A stretch of DNA of 64,000 bases, taken from positions 4,030,001 through 4,094,000 of the forward strand of contig NZ_CP077077.1 in the NCBI RefSeq assembly GCF_019139675.1. Reading direction: 5' to 3'. Position numbers and translations under genes: made by a program. This DNA is from Pseudomonas maumuensis (GTDB lineage: Bacteria; Pseudomonadota; Gammaproteobacteria; Pseudomonadales; Pseudomonadaceae). The notes under the pieces are model-generated. The model saw only the letters and a program-made list of their open reading frames with translations, was not told the origin of the DNA and ran no database searches. Shown in pieces: positions 26,361 to 35,727 of this stretch (position 1 is its first letter; each line of letters starts with the position of its first letter).

Positions 26361-29018
26361 TTACGCCAGGCTCTTGCTCACCACCTCGTACACATCGCTG
26401 GACAGCGCCCCAGACGCAAGAATCCGCTCCAGCTCGCCCTTCATCAGCGCCTGACGCTGGTCGTCATACTTGCGCCAGCGGGTCAGAGGCGCCAATTGGC
26501 GCGAGGCGATCTGCGGGTTCAGCGCATTGAGCTCGATCACCAGGTCCGCCAGGAAGCGATACCCCGAACCGTCAGCGGCATGGAAGTTGACCAGGTTCTG
26601 CCCGGCGAAACCACCGATCAGCGCACGCACCTTGTTCGGGTTCTTCAGGGTGAAGGCCGGGTGCTGCATCAATGCCTTGACCCGCGCCAGGCCGCCCGGC
26701 AGGGTGCTGGCCGCCTGCACGCTGAACCACTGGTCCATGACCAGCGGGTTGTCCTTGAAGTGCTCGGCGAAGGCTTCCAGGGCCTTGGCGCGCTCGGCCT
26801 CGAACGGCGAGTTGACCAGCACTGCCAGGGCGGTGAGACGCTCGGTCATGTTGTCGCAGTGCTCGTACTGCTCCAGGGTCGCCTCGAGCACCTGCGGCTT
26901 GCCGCTGAGCATCAGGTACGACAAGGCGATGTTCTGCAGGCCCCGGCGGGCGAAGTGCTCGGCCGAGGCCACGTAGGCGGTCTTGCGCGAGACCTCGCGG
27001 TTGGCCTGGTAACGCGCCCACAGGGCATCGAACAGCTGCTCGGCGATCTGCCGGCGGGCGAACTCGCGGGCGGCGTGGATAGCGTCCACATCGGCCACCT
27101 GGCTGATCTCGGTGAGGTAGGCCTCACCCGGCAGCGAGAGCATCTCGGCGACCATGGCCGGGTCCAGCGACTCATTGCCAACCACAGTGCCCAGTGCGGT
27201 GATCAGCCGCTGGTCGAGGGACAGTGCTTCGCCATGCTGGTGCTGGCCGATCAGCTCCTGGAGCACCTGCACGGCCAACTGCTGCCCCGCTTCCCAGCGG
27301 TTGAAGCCGTCGCTGTCGTGCTGCATGAGGAACATCAGTTGGTCGCGGTCGTAGGGGAAGCTCAGCTTGACCGGTGCGCTGAAGCCGCGCAGCAGCGACG
27401 GCAGGGGCTGGCTGGCAATACCTTCGAAGGTGAAGGTCTGCTCGGCTTCGGTCACCGACAGCACGCGGCTGGTGCCAGCGGCGGCGCTTTCGCCGGCCAG
27501 GCGCAACGGCAGGTCGTTGCCTTGGGCGTCCAGCAGGCCCAGCGCCACCGGGATCACGAACGGCAGTTTCTCAACCTGCCCCGGTGTCGGCGGGCAGCTC
27601 TGGCGGAAGGTCAGGCTGTAGCGCTGCGCGGCAGCGTCATAGGCCTCGCTGACCTCCAGGCGCGGGGTGCCGGCCTGGCTGTACCAGCGCTTGAACTGGG
27701 TCAGGTCGACGCCGTTGGCGTCTTCCATGGCCTTGATGAAGTCGTCGGTGGTAACCGCCTGGCCATCATGGCGCTCGAAGTACAGGTCGCTACCCTTGCG
27801 GAAGCCCTCCGCCCCGAGCAGGGTGTGGACCATGCCGACCACCTCGGCACCCTTCTCGTATACCGTCAGGGTGTAGAAGTTGGAGATCTCGATGAAGCTG
27901 TCCGGGCGGATCGGGTGGGCCATGGGGCCGGCGTCTTCGGCGAACTGGTGGGTACGCAGGTAGGCGACATCCTCGATGCGCTTGACCGTGCGCGAGTTCA
28001 TGTCGGCGCTGAACTCGGCATCGCGGAACACCGTGAAGCCTTCCTTGAGCGACAGCTGGAACCAGTCGCGGCAGGTCACGCGGTTGCCCGACCAGTTGTG
28101 GAAGTACTCGTGGGCCACCACGCCCTCGACCCGCTGGTGGGCGGCGTCGGTGGCGGTCTCGGCGCGGGCCAGCACGCAGCTCGAGTTGAAGATGTTCAGG
28201 CCCTTGTTTTCCATGGCGCCCATGTTGAAGTCGTTGACCGCGACGATCATGAAGATGTCCAGGTCATATTCACGACCGTAGACTTCCTCGTCCCAGCGCA
28301 TGGACTTCTTCAGGCTGACCATGGCGTGGTCGCACTTGTCGAGGTTTTCTTCCTCGACATAGATACGCAGGGTCACGTCGCGGCCGGACTGGCGGGTGAA
28401 CTCGCTCTCGACGCACCACAGGTCACCGGCTACCAGGGCAAACAGGTAGGCCGGCTTCTTGAACGGGTCTTCCCAGGTCGCCCAGTGCCGGCCATCATCC
28501 GCCGGGCCGCTGCCCGTGGGGTTGCCGTTGGACAGCAGCACCGGATAGCGGTGCTGCTCGGCGATCACCGTGGTGGTGAACGTGCTCATCACGTCCGGGC
28601 GGTCGAGGTAGTAGGTGATCTTGCGGAAGCCCTCGGCCTCGCACTGGGTGCAGAACATCTTGCCGGACTTGTACAGGCCTTCCAGCGCGGTGTTGCTTTC
28701 CGGGTGGATCTTCACGCTGGTATCCAGGGTGAAGCGTTCGGCCTTGGGATGCACGGTGAGGCTGTCGTCATCGAGCTGGTAGTCGCCGGCGGCCAGCGCC
28801 TGGTCGTCCAGTTGCACGCTGAGCAGCTCCAGGTGCTGGCCATCGAGCACCAGCGGCGGCAGGCCGGCGCCGCGCTCGGGGTTGCGGCGCATGACCAGCT
28901 GCGCATGGACCAGGCTGTGGTCCTCGAACAGTTCGAAGGTCAGGTGGGTCTCGTCGATCAGGTACTCGGGGGCCTGATAGTCCTTGAGGTAGATCACTTG
29001 CGGTTGTTCGGTACGCAT
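26361..29018 (-). CDS. pepN: Aminopeptidase N
   Basis: An 885-residue M1 zinc metallopeptidase that removes N-terminal residues from peptides in the cytoplasm. The exopeptidase motif GAMEN is at about residue 267 and the zinc site HEYFHNWSGNR at about 303, with the third ligand Glu in LKEGFTVFRD about 19 residues later. Length matches E. coli PepN (870). It lies upstream of nothing co-transcribed: a hairpin follows the stop, and the DUF2797 gene precedes it on the same strand by 14 bases, so it may be the last gene of the nadK-to-pepN run. Confidence 0.96.
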   Translation of the reverse strand: MRTEQPQVIYLKDYQAPEYLIDETHLTFELFEDHSLVHAQLVMRRNPERGAGLPPLVLDGQHLELLSVQLDDQALAAGDYQLDDDSLTVHPKAERFTLDTSVKIHPESNTALEGLYKSGKMFCTQCEAEGFRKITYYLDRPDVMSTFTTTVIAEQHRYPVLLSNGNPTGSGPADDGRHWATWEDPFKKPAYLFALVAGDLWCVESEFTRQSGRDVTLRIYVEEENLDKCDHAMVSLKKSMRWDEEVYGREYDLDIFMIVAVNDFNMGAMENKGLNIFNSSCVLARAETATDAAHQRVEGVVAHEYFHNWSGNRVTCRDWFQLSLKEGFTVFRDAEFSADMNSRTVKRIEDVAYLRTHQFAEDAGPMAHPIRPDSFIEISNFYTLTVYEKGAEVVGMVHTLLGAEGFRKGSDLYFERHDGQAVTTDDFIKAMEDANGVDLTQFKRWYSQAGTPRLEVSEAYDAAAQRYSLTFRQSCPPTPGQVEKLPFVIPVALGLLDAQGNDLPLRLAGESAAAGTSRVLSVTEAEQTFTFEGIASQPLPSLLRGFSAPVKLSFPYDRDQLMFLMQHDSDGFNRWEAGQQLAVQVLQELIGQHQHGEALSLDQRLITALGTVVGNESLDPAMVAEMLSLPGEAYLTEISQVADVDAIHAAREFARRQIAEQLFDALWARYQANREVSRKTAYVASAEHFARRGLQNIALSYLMLSGKPQVLEATLEQYEHCDNMTERLTALAVLVNSPFEAERAKALEAFAEHFKDNPLVMDQWFSVQAASTLPGGLARVKALMQHPAFTLKNPNKVRALIGGFAGQNLVNFHAADGSGYRFLADLVIELNALNPQIASRQLAPLTRWRKYDDQRQALMKGELERILASGALSSDVYEVVSKSLA

Positions 29019-29031
29019 GGTGACGATCCTT

Positions 29032-29862
29032 TTACTGGAGCACGGCCAGCTGGTAGGCCGTGTACTTGCGAATGTTGATCACGCCGGTGTCGAAGATCAG
29101 GTACTGGCCCTTGATGCCCAGCAGCGTGCCTTCCACGACGGGATCCTTGTCGAGGTTGAAGCTGACGATCTTTTTCGGATAGGCCTCGACCGGGTAGCGC
29201 ATCTGCACCACCTCGGCGTCGGGCAACGGCTGGATGGCCTGCAGGCCGAAGCGCTCCTGCAAGGCGCGGATGCCGTCGGCGCAGGCGTCGAAGATCTGTT
29301 CGCGGATGGCCGGCAGGTCGAGCACCTCGGCGTCGCCCTTGAGCAGCGCGCGCCAGTTGGTGCGGTCCGGTACCTGGCTGCGCAGCACGTCTTCGACCAG
29401 CCCGGATTGCTGGCGGGTGGCCACGCGCATGATCGGCAGCGCCTGGCTGGCGCCCTGGTCGAGCCAGCGGGTGGGCAGCTGGGTGGCGCGGGTGATGCCG
29501 ACCTTGATGCCCGACGAGTTGGCCAGGTACACCACGTGGTCGGTCATGCAGAACTGCTCGCCCCACGACGGCTCGCGGCAGGTACCGGCGTCGTAGTGGC
29601 AGCGTTCCGGGGCCATGATGCACACATCGCACTGGGCCAGCTTGGTCATGCACGGGTAGCAGTAACCCTGGCTGAAGCTGGTCTTGGTGCGTTTGCCGCA
29701 ATGGCTGCAGTGGATCGCGCCGAGGTACTCGAGGCGGATCGACTGGCCGATCAGCGGGTTTACCGGCACCTCGGCGTCATCCAGGCGGAAACTGTATTGA
29801 ACGACCGGTGCGTCCAGGCGCACCGCCATCTTGCTCAGAGAGCCACGAGCGAGTTCGATCAA
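29032..29862 (-). CDS. DUF2797 protein with zinc-ribbon-like cysteines
   Basis: A 276-residue protein of the DUF2797 family. It has four paired cysteines (CSHCGKRTKTSF, then GYCYPC) followed by CDVC and two more cysteines (about residues 60-110), suggesting a zinc-binding module, then a region resembling GIY-YIG-like strands (VVYLANSSGIKVGITR). I start it at a TTG (29862), which overlaps the yeaC stop as TTGA and gives the usual start (I-E-L-A-R-G, then LSKM); no ATG lies at a suitable place. Function is unknown. It sits between yeaC and pepN. Confidence 0.85.
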   Translation of the reverse strand: MIELARGSLSKMAVRLDAPVVQYSFRLDDAEVPVNPLIGQSIRLEYLGAIHCSHCGKRTKTSFSQGYCYPCMTKLAQCDVCIMAPERCHYDAGTCREPSWGEQFCMTDHVVYLANSSGIKVGITRATQLPTRWLDQGASQALPIMRVATRQQSGLVEDVLRSQVPDRTNWRALLKGDAEVLDLPAIREQIFDACADGIRALQERFGLQAIQPLPDAEVVQMRYPVEAYPKKIVSFNLDKDPVVEGTLLGIKGQYLIFDTGVINIRKYTAYQLAVLQ

Positions 29863-30119
29863 TGTACCGAGTCCGACTTGAACAGAATGTTGGCGATCGG
29901 CGCCGACTTCGAGGCGCATTCCTGCGGCCCCATGTAGCCGGTGCGCTGCTCTTCGGGGAGGTTCTTGATCTCCCAGGCGATCACCGCCTGCAGCGACAGC
30001 TCCTTCTGTTCGGCGGTCAGCTTGCGGCCGTCGGACCATTTGCCGATTTCAACGGCCGTCTTCAGGCTCTCGTAGATCTCGGGGGTGATATTTTCGATCA
30101 TTTGCGCGAATGTGGACAT
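29859..30119 (-). CDS. yeaC: YeaC-like DUF1315 protein
   Basis: An 86-residue cytoplasmic protein starting MSTFAQMIENITPEIYESLK, with the EIGKWSDGRKLTAEQK segment typical of the DUF1315 (YeaC) family. It has no known function. It is followed directly by DUF2797 (TTGA overlap), and the rhomboid gene stops 14 bases upstream on the same strand, so it is part of one operon. Confidence 0.85.
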   Translation of the reverse strand: MSTFAQMIENITPEIYESLKTAVEIGKWSDGRKLTAEQKELSLQAVIAWEIKNLPEEQRTGYMGPQECASKSAPIANILFKSDSVH

Positions 30120-30132
30120 GCTGTCTCCTCAG

Positions 30133-31017
30133 TCAGGCCGTCAGTTTACGCCTCGCCAGCGCGCCACCCAAGAGCCCCGTCAGGCATCCGATGAGCAACC
30201 CACCGACATGGGCGGCGTTGGCGATCTGGCCGAAGCCGAGCTGGCCGACCACGCCGCTCAGGCAGATCACCAGCCAGATCAGCATCATCACCAACACGCC
30301 CTTGGGCAGGTTGAACTGCGGGTTCGGCGCCAGCCACTGGTAAAGCCAGACATGCCCGAGCAAGCCGTAGAGCACGCCGGACAGCCCGCCGAACAGGCTC
30401 GGGCCGCTGGTGAAATGCTGGGCCAGGTTGGACACCAGGCTGAACAACAGCGTCAGCCCCAGCAACATCCACGGGCCCTGGCGCAGCTCGATGCGCTTGC
30501 CCAGCTCCCAATACCACAGGCCGTTCATGGCCAGGTGCAATACGCCGAAGTGCAGCAGCATCGGCGAAACCAGCCGCCACCACTGGCCTTCGGCGAGGCC
30601 CTGGAGCAAGGGGGTGAAGTACAGGTAGTCGCCCTGCACCTTGAACGACAGGAAGGTGAACCAGCCGATGGTCGAGAGATTGTCACCCAGGCCGGTCACC
30701 CCGGCGACCACCAGGCTCAGGAGCAGTACCGCGGCGGTGACCTTGCAGGCCCTGGCCTGCTCCTTCAGCGAAGGCGCCGCCGGGGCGGTCGGCATGCCAG
30801 CGTCCACAGGTTCGGGCATCGCTTCAAGGTCGGCATTGCCCTCAGGGAAGCGCCGATAGAGTTCCAGTACTTCGTGGGCCATGGCCGGCGGCGCCCAGAG
30901 CACCTGTTCCTCGCCCTCCTCCACCACCCGGTGCGGCACCTGCAGACGGCGCAGCAGGGCGACGAAACCGCTGAGATCGACCGCCAGCGGCAGGCGCAGC
31001 ACCTCGATCACGTTCAT
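30133..31017 (-). CDS. Rhomboid-family intramembrane serine protease
   Basis: A 294-residue protein: a cytoplasmic N-terminal domain of about 90 residues, then six membrane helices. The catalytic pair is visible as Ser213 in GLSGVLYG and His270 in AHVGG, with the supporting HFGVLHLAMN (His156, His161, Asn165). It therefore has GlpG architecture and should cleave membrane proteins within the bilayer; substrates are unknown. I use the ATG at 31017, which overlaps the phosphoesterase stop (ATGA). Confidence 0.92.
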   Translation of the reverse strand: MNVIEVLRLPLAVDLSGFVALLRRLQVPHRVVEEGEEQVLWAPPAMAHEVLELYRRFPEGNADLEAMPEPVDAGMPTAPAAPSLKEQARACKVTAAVLLLSLVVAGVTGLGDNLSTIGWFTFLSFKVQGDYLYFTPLLQGLAEGQWWRLVSPMLLHFGVLHLAMNGLWYWELGKRIELRQGPWMLLGLTLLFSLVSNLAQHFTSGPSLFGGLSGVLYGLLGHVWLYQWLAPNPQFNLPKGVLVMMLIWLVICLSGVVGQLGFGQIANAAHVGGLLIGCLTGLLGGALARRKLTA

Positions 31018-31985
31018 TGGCTGGCCTGCGGGCGGTCGACATCGACCCAGACGAACTTGTGCGGGTCGATGCGGGTCTCGTCGTCCAGGCGGTAGGCCGC
31101 GAGCTTGCCATAGAGCACGGCGCTGTAGTCCAGACAGGCCAGGTTGTCGCGGATCGGTGCCGGCCGGCCACTGCGCCAGTAATGGCCGACGAACAGCAAC
31201 GGTTCGTCCTCGGCATAGCGCAGCAGGGCGTTCTTCTGGCTGTGACTGAGCGGCGTGCGGGCCACTTCGTCGGGCAGCGCGTCGGGCTGGAAGACGATGT
31301 CGCCGTAGGTCTGCGGATCCTCCTCCCAGAACTTGGTGCGGAAGAAGGCGCGGGTCAGGCCGTCGCCGCCGGTCAGGGTCAGACCGTCCGGCAGGCGCAT
31401 GTCGGTGCCGCGCAGCAGGCGGTTGCACACTGTCGAGGCGAAGCTGCCAGACACTGCCGAGGCCTGCACGAAGTGCTCGTCGATGCAGCCCGTGGGGTAT
31501 TGCTGGCGCAACGGCTCGATCAGCCGTGGGTCCCAGCAGGCATGCACCAGGCGGAAGCGCCTGGCGTCGATGAACAACGGCAGCTGGTAGAACCACTGGA
31601 TGAAATCGTGCCAGTCGCCGGGGTGCTGGGCGAACTGGGTGAGGGTCTCGTCGATCAGCCGGGCATGGCGTGGGGTGTGCTCGCGCACATGGGCCTTGCC
31701 ACTGCCCGGCAACGCCGGGGTGACCCAGCCCAGGGCGTTGTATTCATGGTTGCCCATGATGCAGAACGCCTGGCCGGCCTCGACCATGTCATGAACGATG
31801 TGCAGCGCCTCGCGGATGCGCGGGCCGCGGTCGACGATGTCGCCCAGGAACAACGCCTGGCGCCGCGGATGCCGCCACACCCCGCCGATGCGCTTGTAGC
31901 CGAGGGCGTCGAGCAAGCGTTCGAGGGTGAGCGCGCAACCATGCACGTCACCGATGATGTCGAAACTGCGCGCCGGATCGAGCAT
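31014..31985 (-). CDS. Metallophosphoesterase (PrpE/ApaH-like)
   Basis: A 323-residue calcineurin-like phosphoesterase with GDVHG (residues 12-16), GDIVDRG (about 48) and GNHE (about 78), the three metal-binding blocks of the serine/threonine phosphatase and bis(5'-nucleosyl)-tetraphosphatase group. The substrate is not determined; a nucleotide or phosphoprotein is possible. It abuts nadK (its start shares a base with the nadK stop) and overlaps the rhomboid gene, so the three are co-transcribed. Confidence 0.9.
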   Translation of the reverse strand: MLDPARSFDIIGDVHGCALTLERLLDALGYKRIGGVWRHPRRQALFLGDIVDRGPRIREALHIVHDMVEAGQAFCIMGNHEYNALGWVTPALPGSGKAHVREHTPRHARLIDETLTQFAQHPGDWHDFIQWFYQLPLFIDARRFRLVHACWDPRLIEPLRQQYPTGCIDEHFVQASAVSGSFASTVCNRLLRGTDMRLPDGLTLTGGDGLTRAFFRTKFWEEDPQTYGDIVFQPDALPDEVARTPLSHSQKNALLRYAEDEPLLFVGHYWRSGRPAPIRDNLACLDYSAVLYGKLAAYRLDDETRIDPHKFVWVDVDRPQASQ

Positions 31986-32875
31986 CAGTCGTCCCTGCCG
32001 CCCAGGCGGCTGCCCCAGCCGAGCTTGGTGCGGCAGACCTCGTAGTAGTTATGATCCAGCGGATGGATCAGGCGCAGTTTCTGCGGCTTCTTGCTCACCG
32101 TGATGGTGTCGCCTGGGGCGCAGGTGAAATGGTTCTGGCCGTCGCAGGAGACCTGCGGGTAGATCTGCAGGTCCTTGGATACGACGATCTTCAGCTCGCT
32201 GTTGCCGTCTACCACGATCGGCCGGCCGGACAAGGTATGCGGGTACATCGGCACGATGACGATGGCGTCCAGCTTGGGATGCATGATCGGGCCGCCAGCG
32301 GACAGCGCGTAGGCGGTGGAGCCGGTCGGGGTGGCGACGATCAGGCCGTCGGCCTTCTGGCTGCAGACGAACTGGCCGTCGATGTAGATCTCGAACTCGA
32401 TCATCCGCGTCGACTTGCCCGGGTGCAGCACCACGTCGTTGAGCGCATCGCCCTGGCCGATAGCCTCGTTGTGACGGCGCACCTCGGCCTGCAGCAGGAA
32501 GCGGTTCTCCACCAGGTAATGGCCGTCGAGCACCTCGGCGACCTTCTCCTCCAGCTCGTCAGGGCGGATATCGGTGAGGAAACCCAGGTTGCCGCGGTTG
32601 ATCCCCAGCACCGGGATGTTGTGCCGGGCCAGGGCGCGGGCGGCGCCGAGCAGGCTGCCGTCGCCACCGACCACTATGACCAGGTCGCAGACCTCGCCCA
32701 GCAGTTTGCGTGTCGAGGTCTGCAGGCCGTGGCCCGGCAGGACTTCGGCGATGGTGTCCTCGAGGATCACGTGCAGGTGGCGCTCGAGGAGGAATTTTTT
32801 CAGTCGGCGAATGGTGTCGAGCACCTGGGAGCTGCCAAGGCGTCCGATGATACCGATATTGCGAAATTGCTCCAT
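31985..32875 (-). CDS. nadK: NAD kinase
   Basis: A 296-residue cytoplasmic enzyme that phosphorylates NAD to NADP. The GGDGSLLGAAR motif (residues 70-80), the NRGNLGFLTD segment and the GSTAYALSAGGPI block with downstream PHTLSGRPIV are all typical. It is the first gene of a run continuing to pepN and is divergent from the DUF1853 gene, with about 90 bases between them. Confidence 0.96.
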   Translation of the reverse strand: MEQFRNIGIIGRLGSSQVLDTIRRLKKFLLERHLHVILEDTIAEVLPGHGLQTSTRKLLGEVCDLVIVVGGDGSLLGAARALARHNIPVLGINRGNLGFLTDIRPDELEEKVAEVLDGHYLVENRFLLQAEVRRHNEAIGQGDALNDVVLHPGKSTRMIEFEIYIDGQFVCSQKADGLIVATPTGSTAYALSAGGPIMHPKLDAIVIVPMYPHTLSGRPIVVDGNSELKIVVSKDLQIYPQVSCDGQNHFTCAPGDTITVSKKPQKLRLIHPLDHNYYEVCRTKLGWGSRLGGRDD

Positions 32876-32964
32876 GGTGCTCCTGCAAGGCTCTGCGGCG
32901 GGGTGACAATGCCGGGATTATGGGCGAAAGGACCGGCCAGCGGCAAACCGGCTATGCTCGCAGG

Positions 32965-33912
32965 ATGATGCCCTTCGCCGAACTCGAGCACCTGCCCCGC
33001 CAGCTGCGTCACCCCGCCGTGCGCGACCTGGCCTGGGCGCTGCTGTCACCGCCGCTGCTGGCCCAGGCCGGCTGCCCTCAGCGTCATCCGCTGCAGGGTA
33101 GCGCCTGGGTCGATGACCCACAGCGCCTGGGCCACTGGCTGGCAACGCTCGACCAGGCGCCCGCGCCGCTATCGAGCTGGCTGGCACGCCTGAACAGCCG
33201 ACGGCTGGGCCTGTACTACGAAAGCCTGTGGCAGTTCGCCCTGCACCAGGCACCGGGCGTCGAGCTACTGGCGGCCAACCTGGCGATCCGCGACGGCGGA
33301 CGCACTCTGGGCGAGCTGGACATCCTGCTGCGCGACCGCGAAGGCGATCATCACCTGGAGCTGGCGATCAAACTCTACCTCGGCCCGCCTGCCGGCAACG
33401 GGCAGGATCCGGCGCAATGGCTCGGCCCCGGCTGCCATGACCGCCTCGGGACCAAGTTGGCGCACCTGGCCGGACATCAGCTGACCATCTCCGGCCAGCC
33501 CCATAGCCGCGTTGCGCTGGCCGGCCTGGGAATCGCCGAAGTCGAGGCACAGCTATGGCTCGGCGGATATCTGTTCTACCCATGGCCCGGGCATGCCGAA
33601 GCGCCTGCCGGCGCCCATCCGGCGCATTTACGCGGGCACTGGCTGCATCGACGGGACTGGGTGGATTACCTCGAGCACTGCCCACCCGGGCGCTGGCAGC
33701 CGCTGCCCCGGCATGGGTGGCTGGCCCCGGCGCGGGTCCAAGCAGGCGGTAGCTGGACGGTTGAACAGTTCGACAGCTGGTTGCAAGCACTGGATGAGGT
33801 TGCCCCGGCGCAGTTGCTGGTCAGGCTTGAAGAGGATGAGGACGGCGCCTGGCAGGAAGCCGAGCGGGTGTTTCTGGTGGCAGACAGCTGGCCGCAGCTT
33901 CCGGGGGGATGA
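32965..33912 (+). CDS. DUF1853 protein
   Basis: A protein of about 315 residues of the DUF1853 family. It carries a nuclease-like core: RDGGRTLGELDILLRD (about residues 100-115) with the following EGDHHLELAIKLYLG, which resembles the E-x-K pattern of PD-(D/E)XK folds. The function is unknown. I chose ATG 32965 (second ATG at 32968), because the longer reading from 32920 begins with an unlikely basic stretch. It is divergent from nadK. Confidence 0.8.
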   Translation: MMPFAELEHLPRQLRHPAVRDLAWALLSPPLLAQAGCPQRHPLQGSAWVDDPQRLGHWLATLDQAPAPLSSWLARLNSRRLGLYYESLWQFALHQAPGVELLAANLAIRDGGRTLGELDILLRDREGDHHLELAIKLYLGPPAGNGQDPAQWLGPGCHDRLGTKLAHLAGHQLTISGQPHSRVALAGLGIAEVEAQLWLGGYLFYPWPGHAEAPAGAHPAHLRGHWLHRRDWVDYLEHCPPGRWQPLPRHGWLAPARVQAGGSWTVEQFDSWLQALDEVAPAQLLVRLEEDEDGAWQEAERVFLVADSWPQLPGG

Positions 33913-34040
33913 CGGAGCAGACCAGCCTGCACGGGACGTTCTTGCCTGCCCATATCAACACAATTTTTACAGCGCACCCTTACGATCACAGCCAGGCGCC
34001 AGCAAGAGCGCCCTTTCCGACCTGATGACGAGGATCCACC

Positions 34041-34586
34041 ATGGTTTCATCCACTCCCGCGGCCCACTATGCGCGGCTGTCGATCGCCCTGCACTGGCTG
34101 ATGCTGGTACTGCTGGCCGCCGTCTACGCCTGCATCGAACTGCGCGGCATGTTCCCCAAGGGCAGCGCCGAGCGTGACCTGATGAAAGACCTGCACTTCA
34201 TGCTCGGGCTGACGGTGTTCGTGCTGGTCTGGCTGCGCCTGGCCATGCGCCTGTCGCGCCCCACTCCGCCGATCGTCCCCAGGCCACCGGCCTGGCAGAC
34301 GGGCCTGGCACACCTGGTACACCTGCTGCTGTACCTGATGATGATCGGCCTACCGCTGGCCGGCTGGGCGATCCTCAGCGCCGCCGACAAGCCGATCCCG
34401 TTCTATGGCCTGGAGCTGCCGGCCATCGTCGCCCCCGACCCGGACCTGAGCAAGTTCATCAAGGGCTGGCATGAACGTATCGGCAGCTGGGGGTACTGGC
34501 TGATCGGCCTGCACGCGCTGGCCGGGCTTTATCACCACTATGTGCGGCGCGACAACACGCTGTTGCGCATGCTGCCCTACAAGTAA
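34041..34586 (+). CDS. Cytochrome b561
   Basis: A 181-residue inner-membrane di-heme protein with four hydrophobic helices (about 10-32, 48-68, 88-110 and 145-168). His residues suited to heme ligation are at about 18 (IALHWLML), 52 (DLHFMLG), 144 (GWHERIG) and 157 (GLHALAG). It probably shuttles electrons, for example from quinol or superoxide, as in the CybB family. It ends convergently with the next gene, overlapping it by 10 bases. Confidence 0.92.
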   Translation: MVSSTPAAHYARLSIALHWLMLVLLAAVYACIELRGMFPKGSAERDLMKDLHFMLGLTVFVLVWLRLAMRLSRPTPPIVPRPPAWQTGLAHLVHLLLYLMMIGLPLAGWAILSAADKPIPFYGLELPAIVAPDPDLSKFIKGWHERIGSWGYWLIGLHALAGLYHHYVRRDNTLLRMLPYK

Positions 34587-35470
34587 CCGCGTCGTCCCTG
34601 CAGGCCTCCGGTGTGCAGGAATACCAGCCGGGTGCCGGGGGCAAAACACCCGGCCTCGACCTGGTCGCGCAGGGCCAGCAGGGCCTTACCGGTGTAGAGC
34701 GCCTCCAGCGGCATGCCGGTTTGCCGTTCGGTGTCGGCGATAAACGCCAGCAGTGTGTCGTCGATACGGGCAAAGCCGCCACGGCTGGCGTCGTGCAGCT
34801 GATAGCCGTGCGCACCCGCCAGCGCCGTGACGGTTTCCGGTACACCGTGGTCGAGGGGCACGGCCAGGGCGCCATGGACCACATGCCTGCCCGCCTCCTC
34901 TAGCACCATTCCGGCCAAGGTCGTGCCGGTGCCTGCCGCCAGCCACCAGGCGTCGTAGTCCGTCCAGCCGAGCGTTGCCAATTGCGCTCGGCATTGCGCG
35001 ACGATCAAACCGCAGCCCTGCGCGCCAGCATGGCCGCCACCGCCTTCAGGGATGCAGTGCCAACCTGGGTAGCGGGCCTGCCAGGGCTCCCAGAAGCCGG
35101 GCTCATGGCGGTTGCGGTAGCCGCCGAAACCGAGCCAGTGCAGGTCCATGCCCAGGGCTCGCAGATCCTGTACCGTCGGTGTTTCCTGGGGGTGGCCACG
35201 CAATAGCCCGGCGGTAGCAAAGCCGAAGCGCTTGCCGGCGGCGGCCAGGGCGTGGAGATGGTTGGAATGGTTGCCGCCTAGGCTGATCAGGCCCGGGGCA
35301 TCGGCCTTGCGGGCCTGGAGCAGGTGATGGCGCAGCTTGAACCATTTGTTGCCGCTGATCAGCGGGTCGATCAGGTCCAGGCGCAGGACCGCAGCTTCGA
35401 TTCCCGCGTGGCGTAACCAAGATAGGTCGAGGCGTTGCAGGGGGGCTTGGGGAAGAGAAAAATCAGACAT
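34577..35470 (-). CDS. PLP-dependent D-cysteine desulfhydrase / ACC deaminase family protein
   Basis: A 297-residue fold-type II PLP enzyme. The PLP lysine is in ISGNKWFKLRHHL (about residue 42), followed by SLGGNHSNHLHALA. Family members degrade D-cysteine or 1-aminocyclopropane-1-carboxylate; ordinary pseudomonads generally carry the desulfhydrase type, and I see nothing decisive for ACC deaminase. It stands alone, convergent with cytochrome b561 and followed upstream by a repeat cluster. Confidence 0.88.
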   Translation of the reverse strand: MSDFSLPQAPLQRLDLSWLRHAGIEAAVLRLDLIDPLISGNKWFKLRHHLLQARKADAPGLISLGGNHSNHLHALAAAGKRFGFATAGLLRGHPQETPTVQDLRALGMDLHWLGFGGYRNRHEPGFWEPWQARYPGWHCIPEGGGGHAGAQGCGLIVAQCRAQLATLGWTDYDAWWLAAGTGTTLAGMVLEEAGRHVVHGALAVPLDHGVPETVTALAGAHGYQLHDASRGGFARIDDTLLAFIADTERQTGMPLEALYTGKALLALRDQVEAGCFAPGTRLVFLHTGGLQGRRGYL

Positions 35471-35552
35471 GGAGGCAGTTTATCTGATTGCCCAGATGCG
35501 GATGTGTTGCTCGTTGCCGTGACAGATTCAAGAGTCTAGTGCCATACCCAGC

Positions 35553-35607
35553 TAGCGATAGCTGCGTCAGCCCAGGCGCCGCCCGTAACTTCAGGACTTC
35601 AGGAGGC
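35553..35607 (+). repeat. Conserved 55-bp module, copy 2
   Basis: Same module as at 7559-7613, same orientation, with about seven differences. Here it is not followed by the rest of the 201-bp element: after AGGAGGC the sequence is unrelated, so this is a truncated or recombined copy. Confidence 0.8.
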
Positions 35608-35666
35608 TGGAGAACGGAGCGCATGTAAGTGAGGCGTACCACCATCCCTTTCAAGATCTTTGGGTG

Positions 35667-35694
35667 GGAGGCCATTGACCGAGTGAAGGCCTCC
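35667..35694. repeat. Hairpin within the repeat cluster
   Basis: GGAGGCC and GGCCTCC are perfect 7-base arms with a 14-base loop, between the 55-bp module and the large palindrome. Nothing else recognisable lies here. Confidence 0.5.
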
Positions 35695-35727
35695 AGGTGT
35701 CCACCGCTCCACTTGCAGCGCCTATCA

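Noticed and set aside
34577..35470. ACC deaminase (acdS) identity
   Set aside because: The sequence fits the wider D-cysteine desulfhydrase family; I see no residue pattern that would justify the specific plant-growth-promoting function.
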